8,033 nt of DNA from an uncultured Lachnospiraceae bacterium (GTDB taxonomy: Bacteria; Bacillota; Clostridia; Lachnospirales; Lachnospiraceae). Location: assembly GCA_902803355.1 (NCBI GenBank), contig CADCPP010000072.1, positions 1-8,033 on the forward strand, read 5' to 3'. Of the stretch, positions 6,268 to 8,033 are shown in pieces. Made by a program: the position numbers and the translations under genes. The notes under the pieces were generated by a model. The model was not told where the DNA came from. It did not search any database and saw only the letters and a program-made list of their open reading frames with translations. Numbering within the stretch: position 1 is the first letter of the stretch; each line of letters starts with the position of its first letter.

Positions 6268-6822
6268 GTTATAGTCATTCATTACTTTATCCGGCCCGTC
6301 CTTCAGGAAGCAGAGCACGGCTTTCGCTGCCGTCTTCTCCAGCTCTTCAACCATTTTCCGGTCTTCTCCTTCAAAGGGCATCAGGACATGCTCGATCAGA
6401 TCCCTTCCCTCTCCGGGGGCGCCTACGCCGAGGCGAAGCCGCGGAAACTGATCGCTGGAGAGCCGCCCGATGATGCTCTTTAAGCCGTTATGCCCTCCGG
6501 CGCTGCCCGCCTTGCGGAAACGCAGACGCCCAAGCGGCAGGTTGACGTCGTCGCAGAGCACCAGAATGTCTTCCGGAGGGATCTTGTAGTAGGCCGCAAG
6601 CGGCTGCACGCAGTCACCGGAAAGATTCATATAGGTCAGCGGCTTGACTAAAATGACCTTCTCGCCGCCAAAGGTCCCCATTCCGGTCAGGCCGTGAAAA
6701 CGGTTCACGTTCACCTTGATGCCGGCATCCTCCGCGACCATATCCAGAGCTTTCCAACCCACATTGTGACGCGTGTTTTCGTATTTTTTGCCCGGATTGC
6801 CCAGGCCGACGATCATCTTCAT
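6250..6822 (-). CDS. pth: Peptidyl-tRNA hydrolase (complete)
   Basis: The 190-residue cytoplasmic enzyme cleaves the ester bond of peptidyl-tRNAs dropped from ribosomes, freeing tRNA for reuse. The length is normal for bacterial Pth. The family signature is complete: IVGLGNPGKKYENTRHNVG (4-22) with Asn9 and the catalytic base His19, then KPLTYMNLSG with Asn66, Asp91 in CDDVNLPLG, and GGHNGLKS with Asn112. These correspond to the Asn10, His20, Asn68, Asp93 and Asn114 positions of the E. coli enzyme. The start at 6822 gives the usual MKMIVGLGN N-terminus and has AGAGG six nt upstream; an ATG at 6858 would add 12 residues and overlap the upstream gene, so it was not used. It begins 16 nt after the dipeptidase stop, so the two genes are probably cotranscribed. 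Its 3' end doubles as half of the terminator. Confidence 0.97.
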   Translation of the reverse strand: MKMIVGLGNPGKKYENTRHNVGWKALDMVAEDAGIKVNVNRFHGLTGMGTFGGEKVILVKPLTYMNLSGDCVQPLAAYYKIPPEDILVLCDDVNLPLGRLRFRKAGSAGGHNGLKSIIGRLSSDQFPRLRLGVGAPGEGRDLIEHVLMPFEGEDRKMVEELEKTAAKAVLCFLKDGPDKVMNDYNGKPGA

Positions 6823-6838
6823 AGGCTGCCTCTGCGCT

Positions 6839-8033
6839 TTAATTATCTGCCAGATCATAGCCGTTCTTCATGCTCTCGGAAGAGACGCGCAGCACGCGGC
6901 CAAGCGTCTTCGTGCTTTCTTCTTTCGCCATCGCGCAGAGCTTCTCATTGGCCTCGGCGGTCAGGGAGTAGTCGCCGCTCTCTCTCATTTTCGCGTCATA
7001 TTCGCGCACGAGCCGGCGCCCTTTTGTGATAACGGCGTTCTGATAGCGCTCCACATGCTGGCGGCAGGCCGCATAGCTGTGATCCGCAAGGGCGCCGATC
7101 AGGCAGGAGGCCCAGTAGAAGTTCTCGGTGGAAACATCCAGCGTCACATTCTTGACATAGGCGGGCATATCCGGCACCGCGGGATAGAGCGGCAGGAGGG
7201 CATCGAAGGTAGTGGAACCAAAGCAGATCCACTCGATCCCCTTCAGGGCATCCGGCATATCCGGACGGATCTGGCACACGCTCGTCACACCGGTGCGGTT
7301 GATGCCGATGGAGCGGTACATGCCGCGCTTTCCGGTATCCTGCGAGGTGTAGGGATTATACGGCGTGCCCTGATAGTTGCCGGAAAGCAGATACTTCACA
7401 TCTTCCACGGCGATCTTCCGGTCCGGTCTGAGCGACCAGGGGATGTTGTCGCTTTCCGGTCCGAATTCGGCATCCGGCCCGTCCCACTTGTGCGAGAGGG
7501 GCGTAAGATAGCGGCCCATGAACCAGGCGCGGGGCGTGTTGTAGATGTGGTCCATATCGCTGTGAGACCCGAAGATGTCGCGCGGATTGAACTTTCCGTC
7601 CTGATTGAGATCCAGGTCGTTGTCACGGATGAATTCGCGCAGGTCCGCGGAGCAAAGGTGCTCTTTCTTTTTGCCGAAGGCATCGTTTAAGTCGAAGCTG
7701 TCCATGCCGAACTGGTTCGGCATGATCACGCAGACATCATCCGGCACCCGCTTCGCCATCCAGTGATGGCCGCCGATCGTCTCCATCCACCAGACCTCGT
7801 TTTCGTCATTGAACGCGATGCCGTTTGATTCATAGGTGCCGTACTGCTCCAGCAGGCCGGCCAGGCGCAGCACGCCTTCCCGCGCGCTGTGAATATAGGG
7901 AAGCACCAGGACCACGATGTCTTCCTCACCGATGCCGCCGGGGATTTCTTTCTCTCTGCGGGACTTTGCCTTCTTCAGCTCGACGAGCGGATCTGCCGCC
8001 AGAACTCTGGGATTGGAGGTGATGGTCTCGGTA
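6839..8033 (-). CDS. C69-family dipeptidase (PepD-like), partial: N-terminus beyond the right edge
   Basis: The reading frame is open from the window edge to the stop at 6839-6841, giving 397 visible residues. C69 enzymes are Ntn-type hydrolases that cleave dipeptides and use an N-terminal Cys as nucleophile, exposed by processing; that Cys would lie in the missing part, so activity cannot be judged here. The family pattern is clear: TSNPRVLAADPLVELK near the visible start, EQYGTYESNGIAFNDENEVW, METIGGHHWMAKRVPDD, FNPRDIFGSH, YNTPRAWFMGRYL, and MYRSIGINRTGVTSVCQIRPD. A GTG at 7915 could be read as a start but lies inside the conserved domain and is not one. A DLNQDGKFNPRD segment (visible residues 141-152) resembles an EF-hand calcium loop laid over a conserved family motif. 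No signal peptide can be assessed. It probably heads or sits in a transcript with pth. Role: peptide breakdown for amino-acid supply, inferred from the family. Confidence 0.92.
   Translation of the reverse strand, partial: TETITSNPRVLAADPLVELKKAKSRREKEIPGGIGEEDIVVLVLPYIHSAREGVLRLAGLLEQYGTYESNGIAFNDENEVWWMETIGGHHWMAKRVPDDVCVIMPNQFGMDSFDLNDAFGKKKEHLCSADLREFIRDNDLDLNQDGKFNPRDIFGSHSDMDHIYNTPRAWFMGRYLTPLSHKWDGPDAEFGPESDNIPWSLRPDRKIAVEDVKYLLSGNYQGTPYNPYTSQDTGKRGMYRSIGINRTGVTSVCQIRPDMPDALKGIEWICFGSTTFDALLPLYPAVPDMPAYVKNVTLDVSTENFYWASCLIGALADHSYAACRQHVERYQNAVITKGRRLVREYDAKMRESGDYSLTAEANEKLCAMAKEESTKTLGRVLRVSSESMKNGYDLADN

Noticed and set aside
6773..7690. Plus-strand open frame (305 codons) across the dipeptidase and the start of pth
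   Set aside because: It runs antisense to two strongly conserved proteins and shows no family features.

Overview
This window looks like a GC-rich chromosomal segment from a Firmicute of class Clostridia, most likely a Lachnospiraceae-type gut or rumen anaerobe. The taxonomic clues are the peptidyl-tRNA hydrolase (pth) / mfd / PrsA-like foldase gene set, the style of the Mfd protein, GGAGG-type ribosome binding sites, Gram-positive signal sequences and short perfect-stem intrinsic terminators. The species assignment is inference. No RNA gene, CRISPR array, transposase, integrase or attachment site is visible.

Layout, right to left, because most genes lie on the minus strand. A partial C69-family dipeptidase gene enters from the right edge without its N-terminus. 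It is followed after 16 nt by pth, and the two look like one transcript. A 14-bp bidirectional terminator at 6235-6267 closes pth and also closes the convergent plus-strand gene at 4887-6197. That gene encodes a secreted protein with a Cys/His papain-like (NlpC/P60 or CHAP-like) domain and one C-terminal InlB B-repeat. A 185-nt divergent promoter region (4702-4886) separates it from mfd (1336-4701, minus). An 87-nt gap with its own promoter candidate leads to a lipoprotein of the PrsA/SurA type (94-1248, minus), which ends at an intrinsic terminator (35-68). Bases 1-34 hold nothing I can assign. There is no gene-free stretch longer than 300 bases.

How the genes relate: pth (recycling of stalled peptidyl-tRNA), mfd (rescue of stalled RNA polymerase and transcription-coupled repair) and a PrsA-like extracytoplasmic foldase are a recurring neighbourhood in Clostridia and Bacilli. 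Here that set is interrupted by one plus-strand gene for a secreted protein that carries its own promoter, leader and terminator. This is the most distinctive feature of the window. The protein's target is unknown; a role in cell-wall turnover or surface interaction is inferred from its domains. The long open frames antisense to mfd, to the secreted-protein gene and to the dipeptidase gene are by-products of GC-rich coding sequence and are not annotated.
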